This document shows positions 54,967-64,000 of a stretch of DNA of 64,000 bases, piece after piece (position 1 is the first letter of the stretch; each line of letters opens with the position of its first letter). A program made the position numbers and the translations under genes. Below the pieces are notes generated by a model. It saw only the letters and a list, made by a program, of their open reading frames with translations. It searched no databases and was not told the origin of the DNA. This DNA is from Methylibium petroleiphilum PM1 (lineage in GTDB: Bacteria > Pseudomonadota > Gammaproteobacteria > Burkholderiales > Burkholderiaceae_C): assembly GCF_000015725.1 (NCBI RefSeq), contig NC_008825.1:1984001-2048000 (forward strand). The letters are read 5' to 3'.

Positions 54967-56097
54967 ATGAAGCTGTTGTCGTCGCGCCGTGCGGTCGGTG
55001 CCCTGGGCCTGGTCGCCAGCGTCGCTGCCGCGTGCGGCCTGCTGAGCAGCCCGGTGCATGCTCAGGAGGAGAAGGTCCTCAATGTCTACAACTGGTCCGA
55101 CTACATTGCCGAGGACACGCTGGCCAACTTCGAGAAGGAAACCGGCATCAAGGTTCGCTACGACAACTTCGACAACAACGAGATCGTCCATGCCAAGCTG
55201 GTGGCCGGCAAGACCGGCTACGACGTGGTGGTGCCCTCCTCCTACTGGGCCAAGCTGCAGGCCGACGGCGGCCTCCTGCAGAAGCTGGACAAGGCGCAGC
55301 TGCCGAATCTGAAGCACCTCGACCCGGCGCTGCAGGAGCAGCTCGCCAAGCTCGACCCGGGCAACCAGTACCAGGTCAACTGGCTGTGGGGCTACACCAC
55401 CGTCGGCATCAACGTCGACAAGGTCAAGGCCGCCCTGGGCAACCTGCCGATGCCCGACAACGCCTGGGACCTGGTCTTCAAGCCGGAGTACATCTCCAAG
55501 CTCAAGAGCTGCGGCGTGAGCATGCTGGACTCCGCCACCGAGGTGGTCCCGGCGGCCCTGCACTACCTGGGCAAGCCCGCGTACAGCAAGAACCAGGCTG
55601 ACTACGCCGGCGTCGCACCGCTGCTCAAGAGCGTGCGGCCCTACGTGACGCTGTTCAGCTCGTCCGGCTACATCAACGACATGGCCAACGGCTCGATCTG
55701 TCTTGCACTGGGTTGGTCGGGCGACATCAACATCGCGAGGCAGCGTGCCATCGACGGCAAGACCGGCCAGAAGATCGAGGCCCTGATCCCGAAGACCGGC
55801 GGCGTGCTGTTCTTCGATGTGATGGTGATCCCGGCCGATGCCCCGCACCCCGGCAATGCCCACAAGTTCATCAACTACATCCTGCGGCCCGAGGTGGCGG
55901 CCAGCCTGACCAACAAGGTGTTCTACGCCAACCCGAACAAGGAATCGAAGAAGTTCGTCAAGCCCGAGATCGCCGGCAATGCCACCGTGTTCCTGAACGA
56001 GGCCGACCTGAAGAAGATGGCCGCGCCCGACAGCATCGGCAGCGACATCCGGCGGACCATGACGAGGCTGTACACGTCGTTCAAGACCGGTATCTGA
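54967..56097 (+). CDS. potF: Polyamine ABC transporter substrate-binding protein
   Basis: 376 aa from the ATG at 54967 with GGAGGA upstream. Signal peptide (about 1-36, ending SSPVHAQ). The mature protein starts with LNVYNWSDYIAEDTL, the polyamine-binding hallmark; WGYTTVGIN and LALGWSGDIN follow. Periplasmic binding of putrescine or spermidine. Heads potFGHI. Confidence 0.95.
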   Translation: MKLLSSRRAVGALGLVASVAAACGLLSSPVHAQEEKVLNVYNWSDYIAEDTLANFEKETGIKVRYDNFDNNEIVHAKLVAGKTGYDVVVPSSYWAKLQADGGLLQKLDKAQLPNLKHLDPALQEQLAKLDPGNQYQVNWLWGYTTVGINVDKVKAALGNLPMPDNAWDLVFKPEYISKLKSCGVSMLDSATEVVPAALHYLGKPAYSKNQADYAGVAPLLKSVRPYVTLFSSSGYINDMANGSICLALGWSGDINIARQRAIDGKTGQKIEALIPKTGGVLFFDVMVIPADAPHPGNAHKFINYILRPEVAASLTNKVFYANPNKESKKFVKPEIAGNATVFLNEADLKKMAAPDSIGSDIRRTMTRLYTSFKTGI

Positions 56098-56125
56098 CCG
56101 TTCGGCCATAACGAGGGAGGGCGTG

Positions 56126-57241
56126 ATGGCGAACGACAACGGCGGCGCAAAGGCCGCCAGCGGCTACCTGCAGATCCAGGACGTGGTGAAGGACTTCGGC
56201 GGCGGTGCCGTCGCGGTCAACCACGTCAGCATCGACATCGCCCAGGGCGAAATCTTTGCGCTGCTGGGCTCGTCGGGCTGCGGCAAGACCACGCTGCTGC
56301 GGATGCTGGCGGGCTTCGAGACGCCGACGTCCGGGCGCATCGTGCTCAACGGGCAGGACCTGGCCGGCATGCCGCCCTACGAGCGGCCGATCAACATGAT
56401 GTTCCAGTCGTATGCGCTGTTCCCGCACCTCACGGTGTGGGACAACATCGCGTTCGGCCTGCGTCGCGACGGCATGCCCCGGGATGAGGTCGCGCAGCGG
56501 GTCGACGCGATGCTCAAGCTGGTCCAGCTCGGCAAGTACGGCAAGCGCAAGCCGCACCAGCTCTCGGGTGGTCAGCAGCAGCGTGTCGCGCTGGCGCGCA
56601 GCCTGGCCAAGCGGCCCAAGCTGCTGCTGCTCGACGAGCCGCTCGGCGCGCTCGACAAGAAGCTGCGCGAGGAAACGCAGATCGAGCTGGTCAACATCAT
56701 CGAGGAGGTCGGCGTGACCTGCGTGATGGTGACGCACGACCAGGAAGAAGCCATGACCATGGCCTCGCGCATCGCGATCATGAGCGAGGGCAAGGTGCTG
56801 CAGGTCGGTGCGCCGGCCGACGTCTACGAGACGCCGGCCACGCGCTTCGTGGCCGACTTCATCGGCAACGTGAACCTGATGGAAGGGACACTGAGCGAGG
56901 ACCACCCCGATCACGTTGTGATCTCCTGCAAGGACTGCAGCCACCTCGTCGGTCACGGCATCACCGGCACCGAGGGCATGACGGTCAGCGTCGCGGTGCG
57001 ACCCGAGAAAATCGGCCTCGGCCCCGACGAGCCACCGGGCCCGCACAACCGCGCGCGCGGCACGATCAAGGACCTGTCCTACTTCGGCAGCTTCACCGTC
57101 TACCACCTCCAGCTCGACAGCGGCGCCGTGCTGAAGATCAGCCAGAGCAACGTCGAGCGGCATCGCGACGTCGAGCTGACCTGGGGCGACACCGCCTGGG
57201 CCTCGTGGTCGCCGTCGTCGCAAGTGGTGCTGACGCAATGA
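56126..57241 (+). CDS. potG: Polyamine ABC transporter ATP-binding protein
   Basis: 371 aa from ATG 56126 (a GTG is adjacent at 56123). Walker A GSSGCGKTT, signature LSGGQQQR, Walker B LLLLDEPLGALD, and a C-terminal TOBE domain (about 290-365). GAGGGAGGG lies upstream. Energises uptake of polyamines. Confidence 0.95.
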   Translation: MANDNGGAKAASGYLQIQDVVKDFGGGAVAVNHVSIDIAQGEIFALLGSSGCGKTTLLRMLAGFETPTSGRIVLNGQDLAGMPPYERPINMMFQSYALFPHLTVWDNIAFGLRRDGMPRDEVAQRVDAMLKLVQLGKYGKRKPHQLSGGQQQRVALARSLAKRPKLLLLDEPLGALDKKLREETQIELVNIIEEVGVTCVMVTHDQEEAMTMASRIAIMSEGKVLQVGAPADVYETPATRFVADFIGNVNLMEGTLSEDHPDHVVISCKDCSHLVGHGITGTEGMTVSVAVRPEKIGLGPDEPPGPHNRARGTIKDLSYFGSFTVYHLQLDSGAVLKISQSNVERHRDVELTWGDTAWASWSPSSQVVLTQ

Positions 57242-58206
57242 GCGGCGACCCCGACCTGATGGCGAGGGTACGGCAGGTGCCGCTGCTGGGGCGTCTGGCC
57301 GGCCTGCTGGGCGGCCGGCGCTCCGTCATCGGCATCCCCTACGTCTGGCTGCTGGTGTTTTTCCTGTTTCCGTTCCTGATCGTCATGAAGATCAGCGTCT
57401 CCGAAATGGAGAACGTGCACTTCAAGGACCTGATCACGGTCAGCGACGGCGTGATGAACCTGTCGCTGAAGTTCAGCAACTACATCTACATCACGCAGGA
57501 CGACCTCTATTTCTCCACGTACCTGTCGAGCCTGAAGTACGCCGCCGTCACGACGGTGCTGTGCCTGGCGATCGGCTACCCCTTCGCCTACTTCATGGCG
57601 CGCGCCAAGGCGACGCTGCAGCCGGCGCTGCTGATGCTGGTGATGTTGCCGTTCTGGACCTCGTTCCTGCTGCGCGTCTACGCGTGGAAGGGGCTGCTGG
57701 GCGAGAACGGCTGGGTCGCCGACCTGTTGATCGCGCTGCGCATCGACCACCTGTTGCTGGCCGGCGGCCTGATTCCCTCGCTCGGCAAGTTCATGAACTC
57801 GCCGTTCTCGCTGGTGATCGGCATGGTCTACACCTACCTGCCGTTCATGATCCTGCCGCTGTACGCGAACCTGTCCAAGATGGACCTGCGGCTGCTGGAG
57901 GCGGCCACCGACCTGGGCGCCACGCCGGCCACAGCCTTCTGGAAGATCACCGTGCCGCTGTCCAAGGCCGGCATCATCGCCGGCTCGATGCTGGTGTTCA
58001 TCCCCTGCGTCGGCGAGTTCGTGATTCCCGAACTGCTGGGCGGGCCGCAGACGCTGATGATCGGCCGCGTGCTGTGGGACGAATTTTTCAGCAACAACGA
58101 CTGGCCGATGGCATCGACCGTCGCGGTGGTGATGATCCTGCTGATCATCGTGCCGCTGGCGATCTTCAACCGCTACCAGGCCCAGACGCAGGAGGCCCGG
58201 CGATGA
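57238..58206 (+). CDS. potH: Polyamine ABC transporter permease 1
   Basis: 322 aa from ATG 57238, overlapping potG by 4 bases (ATGA). Six predicted TM helices beginning VWLLVFFLFPFLIVMKISVS; EAA loop EAATDLGATPATAFWKITVPLS. Pairs with PotI. Confidence 0.94.
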   Translation: MSGDPDLMARVRQVPLLGRLAGLLGGRRSVIGIPYVWLLVFFLFPFLIVMKISVSEMENVHFKDLITVSDGVMNLSLKFSNYIYITQDDLYFSTYLSSLKYAAVTTVLCLAIGYPFAYFMARAKATLQPALLMLVMLPFWTSFLLRVYAWKGLLGENGWVADLLIALRIDHLLLAGGLIPSLGKFMNSPFSLVIGMVYTYLPFMILPLYANLSKMDLRLLEAATDLGATPATAFWKITVPLSKAGIIAGSMLVFIPCVGEFVIPELLGGPQTLMIGRVLWDEFFSNNDWPMASTVAVVMILLIIVPLAIFNRYQAQTQEARR

Positions 58207-59069
58207 GCAGCGGACGCCGTACCCTGTTCGGCGCCGGCTTCGCGCGGCTGTTCGCCCGGGGCTGGCTGGGCGCCGGCTACCTGTTCCTGTACCTGCCGAT
58301 CGTCGCGCTGGTCATCTACTCGTTCAACGATTCGCCGCTGCCCAGCGTCTGGGCCGGCTTCACGCTGAAGTGGTACGCCAAGCTCGCCACCGACAACGAG
58401 ATGCTCTCGGGCCTGTGGCTGAGCCTGAAGATCGCCTTCTTCACGGCCTGCGGCTCGGTGGTGCTCGGCACGCTGGCGGCCTTCGCGCTGGTGAAGTACA
58501 CGCGCTTTCGCGGCCGCACACTGTTCGGCGGCATGGTGAGCGCGCCGCTGGTGATGCCCGAAGTGATCGTCGGCCTGTCGCTGCTGCTGATGCTGGTGTC
58601 GGTGCAGCGTGCGCTGGGTTTCCCGGAGCGCGGCACGCTGACCATCTGGCTCGGCCACCTGCTGCTCGGGATGGCCTACGCCACCGTCGTCGTGCAGGCG
58701 AGATTGCAGGAACTCAACCCGCAGCTCGAGGAAGCAGCGATGGACCTGGGCGCGCGGCCGGCGCAGGTGTTCACGCTGGTCACGCTGCCGATGATCGCGC
58801 AGTCGCTGGTCTCGGCGTGGCTGCTCACCTTCACCATCTCGCTCGACGACGTGGTGTTGTCGGCCTTCCTGTCCGGGCCGGGCTCGACCACGATGCCGCT
58901 GGTGATCTTCTCGCGCGCGCGCCTGGGCGTGAATCCCAGCGTCAACGCAATGGCGACCGTGATCATCACCATCGTGTTCATCGGTGTGATCACGGCGAGC
59001 TACCTGATCGCCCGCGCCGAGCGCGAACGCAGCCGCGCCATGGCGCAGGCGCAACGCGACGGCGGCTGA
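58203..59069 (+). CDS. potI: Polyamine ABC transporter permease 2
   Basis: 288 aa from ATG 58203, overlapping potH by 4 bases. Six TM helices; N-terminus GAGYLFLYLPIVALVIYSFN and EAA loop EEAAMDLGARPAQVFTLVTLP. Completes the potFGHI transporter. Confidence 0.94.
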   Translation: MSSGRRTLFGAGFARLFARGWLGAGYLFLYLPIVALVIYSFNDSPLPSVWAGFTLKWYAKLATDNEMLSGLWLSLKIAFFTACGSVVLGTLAAFALVKYTRFRGRTLFGGMVSAPLVMPEVIVGLSLLLMLVSVQRALGFPERGTLTIWLGHLLLGMAYATVVVQARLQELNPQLEEAAMDLGARPAQVFTLVTLPMIAQSLVSAWLLTFTISLDDVVLSAFLSGPGSTTMPLVIFSRARLGVNPSVNAMATVIITIVFIGVITASYLIARAERERSRAMAQAQRDGG

Positions 59070-59124
59070 CGAATCCCTGCCTCCCCGAAGAAAACCGAAC
59101 AACCGTCAACAGGAGTCCCGACCG

Positions 59125-60513
59125 ATGAAGAACCTGCAATCCACGGCGCTTGTGCTCGCGCTGGCCGCGGCCTTCCCCGCCGCCCGGGCGCAGAGCAATG
59201 CCGACCTCCTCAAGGAACTGCAGTCGCTGAAGGACCGCGTGACCGAGCTCGAGAGCAAGCTCAAGTCGGCCGAGAGCAAGGCCGCCGCACCGGCCGCGGC
59301 GCCCGCCGCAGCGCAATGGGGCATGACGCCGGAGCAGGCGCAGGAGTTCGCGCGCGTTCAGGTCAAGACCGAGTCGATCGAGGACAACCTCGAGGCCTGG
59401 GGTTTCAAGGGCCTGACGATCACCGGTTACGTGGAGCCGGTCTTCATCTACAACCAGCGCCAGGACCGCGCAGGTTTCCAGTTCCTCAACCAGCAGGGTG
59501 ACGGCTATTTCTACGACACGTCCTACATGGGCGCGGCGTCGATCGACTTCACCAAGGAAACCGACAGCGGTACGCGCTGGAAGCTCACCCTGACGCCGAA
59601 CCGCGGCGTCGGTGCCGCCATCGACGGCCTGAGCATCGTGCAGGAGGCCTCGGTCTCGGTGCCGCTCGGCGACCTGCAGACGCGGCTGATCGCCGGTCAG
59701 ATTCCGGACTGGTCAGGCTACGAGTACCAGCAGCCCACGCTCAACCCCTTTACCACCCACAACCTGCTGTACGACTTCACGCTGCCGCTCGGCTACACCG
59801 GCGTCGGACTCGACGTGACCAGCGGCAAGTGGTGGATGCGCGGCATGATCGCCAACGTCAACGCCACCCAGCGCGGCCCGGGCGAGAAGTCGCCGGCGCT
59901 GGTCTACCGCGTCGACTACTCCAAGGGCGAGTTCAACGGCTTCGGCTTCGCCGGCCTGCACGGCAAGTCACCGAACTTCAATACCGGCTACAACACCATG
60001 GCCCACCTGTTCGAGGTGGACGGCTACTTCATCCGCGGTGACTGGACGGTCCAGGGTCAGCTCAGCTACGGCCAGCAGAAGGAAGGCGCGGTCACGCCCG
60101 ATGCCTCGGGCCGTTACCGCGATGCGCGCTGGTACGGCGTCTCGGGCCTCGCCGGCTACGCGATCACGCCGCGATTGCAGGGCCTCGTGCGCGCCGACTA
60201 TCTCAAGAACGAGAAGAACGGCGGCGGTCTGTACACCTACAACGGCTACTCGTTCATCGATGAGAACGGCTTGCTGGTCTACGGCAACGACGGCCGCAAC
60301 GGCATCGGCCCGGATCTCGCCGGTGACCTGGACCGCGGCGCGAACCGCTACGCGCTGACAGTGGGCCTGAAGTACGCACTCAACCAGAACACCACGCTGA
60401 AGGCGGAGTACCGATTCGACGGCGCGGATCGCGCCGTGTTCGAGGATGTCGACGGCGGCGGCTTCAAGAAGACCAACCAGCTGCTCGGGGCCTCGATCGT
60501 CGTGTTCTTCTGA
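59125..60513 (+). CDS. Outer-membrane porin-like protein (DUF3138-like)
   Basis: 462 aa. Signal peptide (MKNLQSTALVLALAAAFPAARA), a coiled coil (about 25-58: DLLKELQSLKDRVTELESKLKSAESK), then a beta-barrel-like region of alternating residues ending in a hydrophobic FF (ASIVVFF). I associate this architecture with the Burkholderiales family DUF3138. Following potFGHI, it is probably the outer-membrane channel for polyamine uptake. Specificity is inferred. Confidence 0.8.
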   Translation: MKNLQSTALVLALAAAFPAARAQSNADLLKELQSLKDRVTELESKLKSAESKAAAPAAAPAAAQWGMTPEQAQEFARVQVKTESIEDNLEAWGFKGLTITGYVEPVFIYNQRQDRAGFQFLNQQGDGYFYDTSYMGAASIDFTKETDSGTRWKLTLTPNRGVGAAIDGLSIVQEASVSVPLGDLQTRLIAGQIPDWSGYEYQQPTLNPFTTHNLLYDFTLPLGYTGVGLDVTSGKWWMRGMIANVNATQRGPGEKSPALVYRVDYSKGEFNGFGFAGLHGKSPNFNTGYNTMAHLFEVDGYFIRGDWTVQGQLSYGQQKEGAVTPDASGRYRDARWYGVSGLAGYAITPRLQGLVRADYLKNEKNGGGLYTYNGYSFIDENGLLVYGNDGRNGIGPDLAGDLDRGANRYALTVGLKYALNQNTTLKAEYRFDGADRAVFEDVDGGGFKKTNQLLGASIVVFF

Positions 60514-60518
60514 ACCGT

Positions 60519-60548
60519 GTCCTGCCGCGGCCCCGGCTGCGGCAGGAC
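60519..60548 (+). terminator. Long perfect hairpin after the porin gene
   Basis: GTCCTGCCGC (60519-60528)/GCGGCAGGAC (60539-60548), 10-bp perfect stem, loop of ten bases. No U-run follows. It lies 9 bases before the cupin gene. It may partly end transcription or protect the upstream mRNA, separating transporter/porin from puuC expression. Confidence 0.6.
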
Positions 60549-60557
60549 CCTCCAACC

Positions 60558-60929
60558 ATGGTCCGGCGCCCTCTCCCCTTCCACACTGCCGCCACCGCCG
60601 CCGAGCCGGGCGGTCCGGCGCCGGAGCGGCGGCTGCGCGGCGATCCGCGCTTCGAGACGCTGAACCACTACACCGATCCGAGCGGACAGTTCTTCTCCGG
60701 CGTCTGGTCGGGTGGCATCGGCGCCTGGCGCGTGGTGTACGCGGACCATGAGGAGGAGTTCTGCCAGCTGCTCGAAGGCGAAGTGCAGCTCACCGATGCC
60801 GACGGCGCGCAGACCCGCCTGAAAGCCGGCGACGCCTTCGTGGTGCCGGGCGGCTACCAGGGTGTGTGGGAGAACCTCACGCCGGTGAAGAAGCTGTACG
60901 CGATCATGATCCTGAAGGAGACCCCATGA
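60558..60929 (+). CDS. Cupin-domain protein of the polyamine island
   Basis: 123 aa. Single cupin domain (about 45-115: GGIGAWRVVYADHEEEFCQLLEGEVQLTDADG, RLKAGDAFVVPGGYQGVWENL), typical of the cupin_3 group often found beside aldehyde dehydrogenases in amine catabolism. Metal ligands are incomplete (Glu-rich, few His). It overlaps puuC by 4 bases. Function unknown; may be a binding or sensing protein. Confidence 0.85.
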   Translation: MVRRPLPFHTAATAAEPGGPAPERRLRGDPRFETLNHYTDPSGQFFSGVWSGGIGAWRVVYADHEEEFCQLLEGEVQLTDADGAQTRLKAGDAFVVPGGYQGVWENLTPVKKLYAIMILKETP

Positions 60930-62425
60930 CCACCGCCACGATCGACTGGCATGCCCGCTCCGCCGCCCTGACGTTGGATGGGCGCGCCGTGATCGGCGGC
61001 GAGCGCCATCCGGCACGGGCCGGCGAATCCTTCGACTGCATATCGCCGATCGATGGCCGCGTGCTCGGCCGCGTCGCGCGTGGCCAGTCGGCCGACATCG
61101 ACGACGCGGTCGCCTCGGCACGTGCCGCCTTCGACGACGGCCGCTGGTCGCGGCGCCCCCCGGCCGCGCGCAAGCGCGTGCTGCAGGCCTTCGCCGAGAA
61201 GATCCTCTCCGCGAAGGAGGAACTCGCGCTGCTCGAGACGCTGGACATGGGCAAGCCCATCCAGTATTCGCTCAGCGTCGACGTGCCCTCCACCGCACGC
61301 TGCATCGCCTGGTATGCCGAGGCGATCGACAAGGTGTACGACGAGATTGCGCCCACCGGGCCCGGCGCGCTGGCGCTGATCCGTCGCGAGGCGATGGGCG
61401 TGATCGGCGCCATCGTGCCCTGGAACTACCCGATGATCATGGCCGCCTGGAAGCTCGGCCCCGCGCTGGCGGCCGGCAACTCGGTGGTGCTCAAGCCCAG
61501 TGAGAAGAGTCCGCTGACCGCGCTGCGCCTGGCCGAACTGGCGCTGGCTGCAGGCTTGCCACCCGGCGTGTTCAACGTGGTGCCCGGTTATGGCCACGAG
61601 GCCGGCGAGGCGCTGGCGCTGCACCCGCAGGTCGACGCGATCGGCTTCACCGGCTCCACCCGCGTGGGTCGCAAGATGCTGGAGTACGCCGGGCGCAGCA
61701 ACCTCAAGCGCGTCTACAATGAGCTCGGCGGCAAGAGCGCCTTCCTGGTGTTTCCCGACTTCGATGACCTCGACCGCTGCGCCGCCACCGTGGCCGGCAG
61801 CATGTTCTTCAACCAGGGCGAAAGCTGCAACGCGCCCTCGCGGCTGCTGGTGCACGAGAGCATCGCCGACGACTTCGCGAGGCGCGTCGCCGCCGAGGCG
61901 CCGCAGTACCGACCCGCCGACCCGCTGGACGCCAAGACCGTGATGGGCGCGCTGGTCGACGACGGCCAGCTGCGCACGGTCATGGGCTACATCGATGCCG
62001 GACGGTCCGAAGGGGCCACCGTGCTGGCCGGGGGCACGCAGGCGCGCACCGACAGCGGCGGCTACTACGTCGAGCCCACGGTCTTCGACGGTGTGCGCAA
62101 CGACATGAAGATCGCACGCGAGGAGATCTTCGGGCCGGTTCTGTCGATCATCCGCTTCAAGGACGAGGCCGAGGCGATCCGCCTCGCCAACGATTCGCCG
62201 TACGGGCTGCAGGCCAGCGTGTGGAGCTCGCACATCGATCGTGCGCACCGTGTCGCCGCATCGCTGCGTGCCGGTACGGTGCACGTGAACCAGTACGACG
62301 AGGACGACATCACCGTGCCCTTCGGTGGTTTCAAGCAGAGCGGCAACGGCCGCGACAAGTCGCTGCACGCCTTCGACAAGTACACGGAGCTGAAGACGAC
62401 CTGGCTGCGCATCAACGCGGCCTGA
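60926..62425 (+). CDS. puuC: Aldehyde dehydrogenase, gamma-glutamyl-gamma-aminobutyraldehyde type
   Basis: 499 aa from ATG 60926, overlapping the cupin gene (ATGA). Catalytic Cys in FNQGESCNAPSR, general base Glu in NELGGKSAF, cofactor motif GFTGSTRVGRKM, and FGGFKQSGNGRDKS at the C-terminus. It oxidises the aldehyde formed by PuuB to gamma-glutamyl-GABA with NAD(P). Confidence 0.9.
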   Translation: MTTATIDWHARSAALTLDGRAVIGGERHPARAGESFDCISPIDGRVLGRVARGQSADIDDAVASARAAFDDGRWSRRPPAARKRVLQAFAEKILSAKEELALLETLDMGKPIQYSLSVDVPSTARCIAWYAEAIDKVYDEIAPTGPGALALIRREAMGVIGAIVPWNYPMIMAAWKLGPALAAGNSVVLKPSEKSPLTALRLAELALAAGLPPGVFNVVPGYGHEAGEALALHPQVDAIGFTGSTRVGRKMLEYAGRSNLKRVYNELGGKSAFLVFPDFDDLDRCAATVAGSMFFNQGESCNAPSRLLVHESIADDFARRVAAEAPQYRPADPLDAKTVMGALVDDGQLRTVMGYIDAGRSEGATVLAGGTQARTDSGGYYVEPTVFDGVRNDMKIAREEIFGPVLSIIRFKDEAEAIRLANDSPYGLQASVWSSHIDRAHRVAASLRAGTVHVNQYDEDDITVPFGGFKQSGNGRDKSLHAFDKYTELKTTWLRINAA

Positions 62426-62473
62426 AGACCTTGTTGGGCCGCTCCGCCCACCGAGCCGGCAGAGGAGACGAGC

Positions 62474-63754
62474 ATGAAGATCTCGCGCAACGAACAGCTG
62501 ATGGCCCGCAAGGCCGCCGCCACGCCGCGCGGCGTGGGCGTGATGGCCGGCTTCTTCGCCGACCGCGCCGAGAACGCGCTGCTGTGGGACGTGCAGGGTC
62601 AGCGCTACATCGATTTCGCCGGTGGCATCGCGGTGCTCAACACCGGCCACCGCCATCCGAAGGTGGTGGCTGCCATCGAGGCCCAGCTGCAGCGCTTCAC
62701 GCACAGCTGCTACCAGGTCGTGCCCTACGAGAGCTACGTCGCGCTGGCCGAGAAGCTCAACGCCATGACGCCCGGCAAGCACGCCAAGAAGACCGCCTTC
62801 TTCTCGACCGGCGCCGAGGCGGTGGAGAATGCCGTCAAGATCGCCCGCGCCCACACCCGGCGCGGCGGCGTGATCGCCTTCGGCGGTGCCTTCCACGGCC
62901 GCTCGCTGTTCGCGGTGGCGCTGACCGGCAAGGTGCAGCCCTACAAGGCCGGCTTCGGCCCCTTCCCGCCGGAGATCTACCACGCCCCCTTCCCTTGCCA
63001 CGGCGCCTCGCTCGATGCGGCGAAGAAGGCGGTCGAGCAACTCTTCAAGGCCGACATCGAGCCCAGCCGCGTCGCGGCCATCGTGTTCGAGCCGGTGCAG
63101 GGCGAAGGCGGCTTCAACGTGATCCAGGCCGAGGCGGTGAAGTGGCTGCGCAAGCTGTGCGACGAGCACGGCATCGTGATGATCGCCGACGAGGTGCAGA
63201 CCGGCTTCGGTCGCACCGGCAAGATGTTCGCGATGCAGCACTTCAACGTCGTGCCCGACCTGCTCGTCAGCGCCAAGAGCCTGGCCGCCGGCCTGCCGCT
63301 GTCTGCGGTGACCGGCAGCGCCGAGATCATGGACGCACCGGCCCCGGGTGGCCTGGGCGGCACCTATGCCGGCAACCCGCTGGCCATCGCCGCGGCCCAC
63401 GCCGTGATCGAGGTGATGGCCGAGGAGAAGCTGCCCGAGCGCGGGCAACAGCTCGGCAACGAGCTCAAGACCCTGCTCAACGGCCTGCGGGCCGAGGTCC
63501 CGCAGATCGCCGACGTGCGGGGGCTGGGTGCGATGGTCGCGGTCGAGTTCCAGCACCCCAAGACCCAGGCGCCCGACGCCGACATGACCAAGCGCGTACA
63601 GGCCGAGGCGCTGCGCCGACACCTCATCCTGCTGAGCTGCGGCGTCGACGGCAACGTGCTGCGCTTCCTGTTCCCGCTGACCATCGAGCATGCGGTGTTC
63701 GGCGAGGCCCTGGGCATCCTCAGCGATGCGCTGAAGGCAGCCTCGCGTGGCTGA
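62474..63754 (+). CDS. gabT: 4-aminobutyrate transaminase
   Basis: 426 aa. Class III PLP motifs [17 protein letters not shown] and [11 protein letters not shown] (Lys); N-terminus [20 protein letters not shown]. It transfers the amino group of GABA to 2-oxoglutarate, giving succinate semialdehyde. Ribosome binding site GGAGA. A succinate-semialdehyde dehydrogenase is not in the window. Confidence 0.92.
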   Translation: MKISRNEQLMARKAAATPRGVGVMAGFFADRAENALLWDVQGQRYIDFAGGIAVLNTGHRHPKVVAAIEAQLQRFTHSCYQVVPYESYVALAEKLNAMTPGKHAKKTAFFSTGAEAVENAVKIARAHTRRGGVIAFGGAFHGRSLFAVALTGKVQPYKAGFGPFPPEIYHAPFPCHGASLDAAKKAVEQLFKADIEPSRVAAIVFEPVQGEGGFNVIQAEAVKWLRKLCDEHGIVMIADEVQTGFGRTGKMFAMQHFNVVPDLLVSAKSLAAGLPLSAVTGSAEIMDAPAPGGLGGTYAGNPLAIAAAHAVIEVMAEEKLPERGQQLGNELKTLLNGLRAEVPQIADVRGLGAMVAVEFQHPKTQAPDADMTKRVQAEALRRHLILLSCGVDGNVLRFLFPLTIEHAVFGEALGILSDALKAASRG

Positions 63755-64000
63755 CGCGCCCAGTTCGCTCGCCGAGTTCGCACGCTCGGCGGGCGCATCG
63801 CTCGCCGCCGAGGGCGTGCACACGCTGCTGGTGCAGTTCACCGACCTGCACGGCGTCGCCAAGGGCAAGCTGGTGCCACTGCACCAGCTGGAGACCGTGC
63901 TGACCGATGGCGCCGGATTCGCCGGCCCGTCGATCTGGGGCACCGGCCTGCCGCGCACCGGCCCCAGGGCCGAGTACTACGCACGCGGTGACGCCGCCAC
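63747..64000 (+). CDS. Second glutamine synthetase family protein (truncated by window end)
   Basis: The visible 84 codons begin at GTG 63747, overlapping gabT by 8 bases. VQFTDLHGVAKGKLVPLHQL matches the N-terminal beta-grasp of GS-like gamma-glutamylamine ligases, of the GlnT / GlnA-type-III group. The catalytic domain lies past the right edge. A second ligase in the same island may act on another amine. Confidence 0.8.
   Translation, partial: MADAPSSLAEFARSAGASLAAEGVHTLLVQFTDLHGVAKGKLVPLHQLETVLTDGAGFAGPSIWGTGLPRTGPRAEYYARGDAA

Noticed and set aside
60854-63958. 1,034-codon minus-strand open frame over puuC and gabT
   Set aside because: Antisense shadow of two clear enzymes; composition typical of reverse frames in GC-rich DNA.

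Overview
The window reads as a chromosomal segment of a GC-rich betaproteobacterium of the order Burkholderiales. The evidence is a complete polyhydroxybutyrate gene set (phaC-phaA-phaB), the thrS-infC-rpmI-rplT-pheS-pheT-ihfA-merR order, a DUF4936-type protein and a DUF3138-like porin. Methylotroph-type mxa accessory genes suggest the Rubrivivax/Leptothrix/Methylibium neighbourhood, but this is inference from gene content; no 16S gene is present.

Layout. 1-1.5 kb: the right edge of a mobile or phage-like element, with small helix-turn-helix and ribbon-helix-helix proteins, hairpin-rich DNA and a chimeric reading frame. 1.5-6.6 kb: minus-strand housekeeping genes mltG-tmk-holB-PilZ-tatD-ankyrin, tightly overlapped. 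6.6-11 kb: ygfZ, DUF4936, NRDE protein, asparaginase, and lexA with two SOS boxes. 11-17.4 kb: PHB synthesis (phaB, phaA, phaC), a small membrane protein, a laccase-domain protein and two aromatic ring-cleavage-product enzymes. 17.4-31.4 kb: a NUDIX hydrolase and a complete Lap adhesion system. 31.5-39.6 kb: tRNA-Pro(GGG), merR, ihfA, pheT, pheS, rplT, rpmI, infC and thrS; thrS is preceded by a threonine-rich leader peptide and a terminator hairpin. 39.6-42.2 kb: isocitrate lyase and a ureohydrolase. 42.1-47.6 kb: an mxaR-S-A-C-K-L-like operon with no methanol dehydrogenase structural gene beside it. 47.7-64 kb: a putrescine/polyamine uptake and catabolism island that continues past the right edge.

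How the genes work together. In the Lap block, LapB and LapC with the TolC-like LapE export the adhesin LapA. Its N-terminal retention module carries a TAAG site for the periplasmic protease LapG. LapD, with degenerate GGDEF and EAL domains, is expected to sequester LapG when c-di-GMP is high, so the block is a self-contained attach/detach switch. In the polyamine island, PotFGHI-type transport imports putrescine. It is then degraded either by gamma-glutamylation (PuuA, PuuB, PuuC, PuuD, then GabT) or by direct transamination (SpuC-like). A divergent Lrp-type regulator sits at the left end.

Most notable for follow-up: the apparent thrS transcription attenuator (peptide [17 protein letters not shown], mutually exclusive pairing, U-run hairpin), the mxa accessory operon lacking mxaFJGI, the compact LapA carrying PA14-like and LamG-like modules, and the element border at 1-1.5 kb with a Shine-Dalgarno sequence buried in a hairpin.
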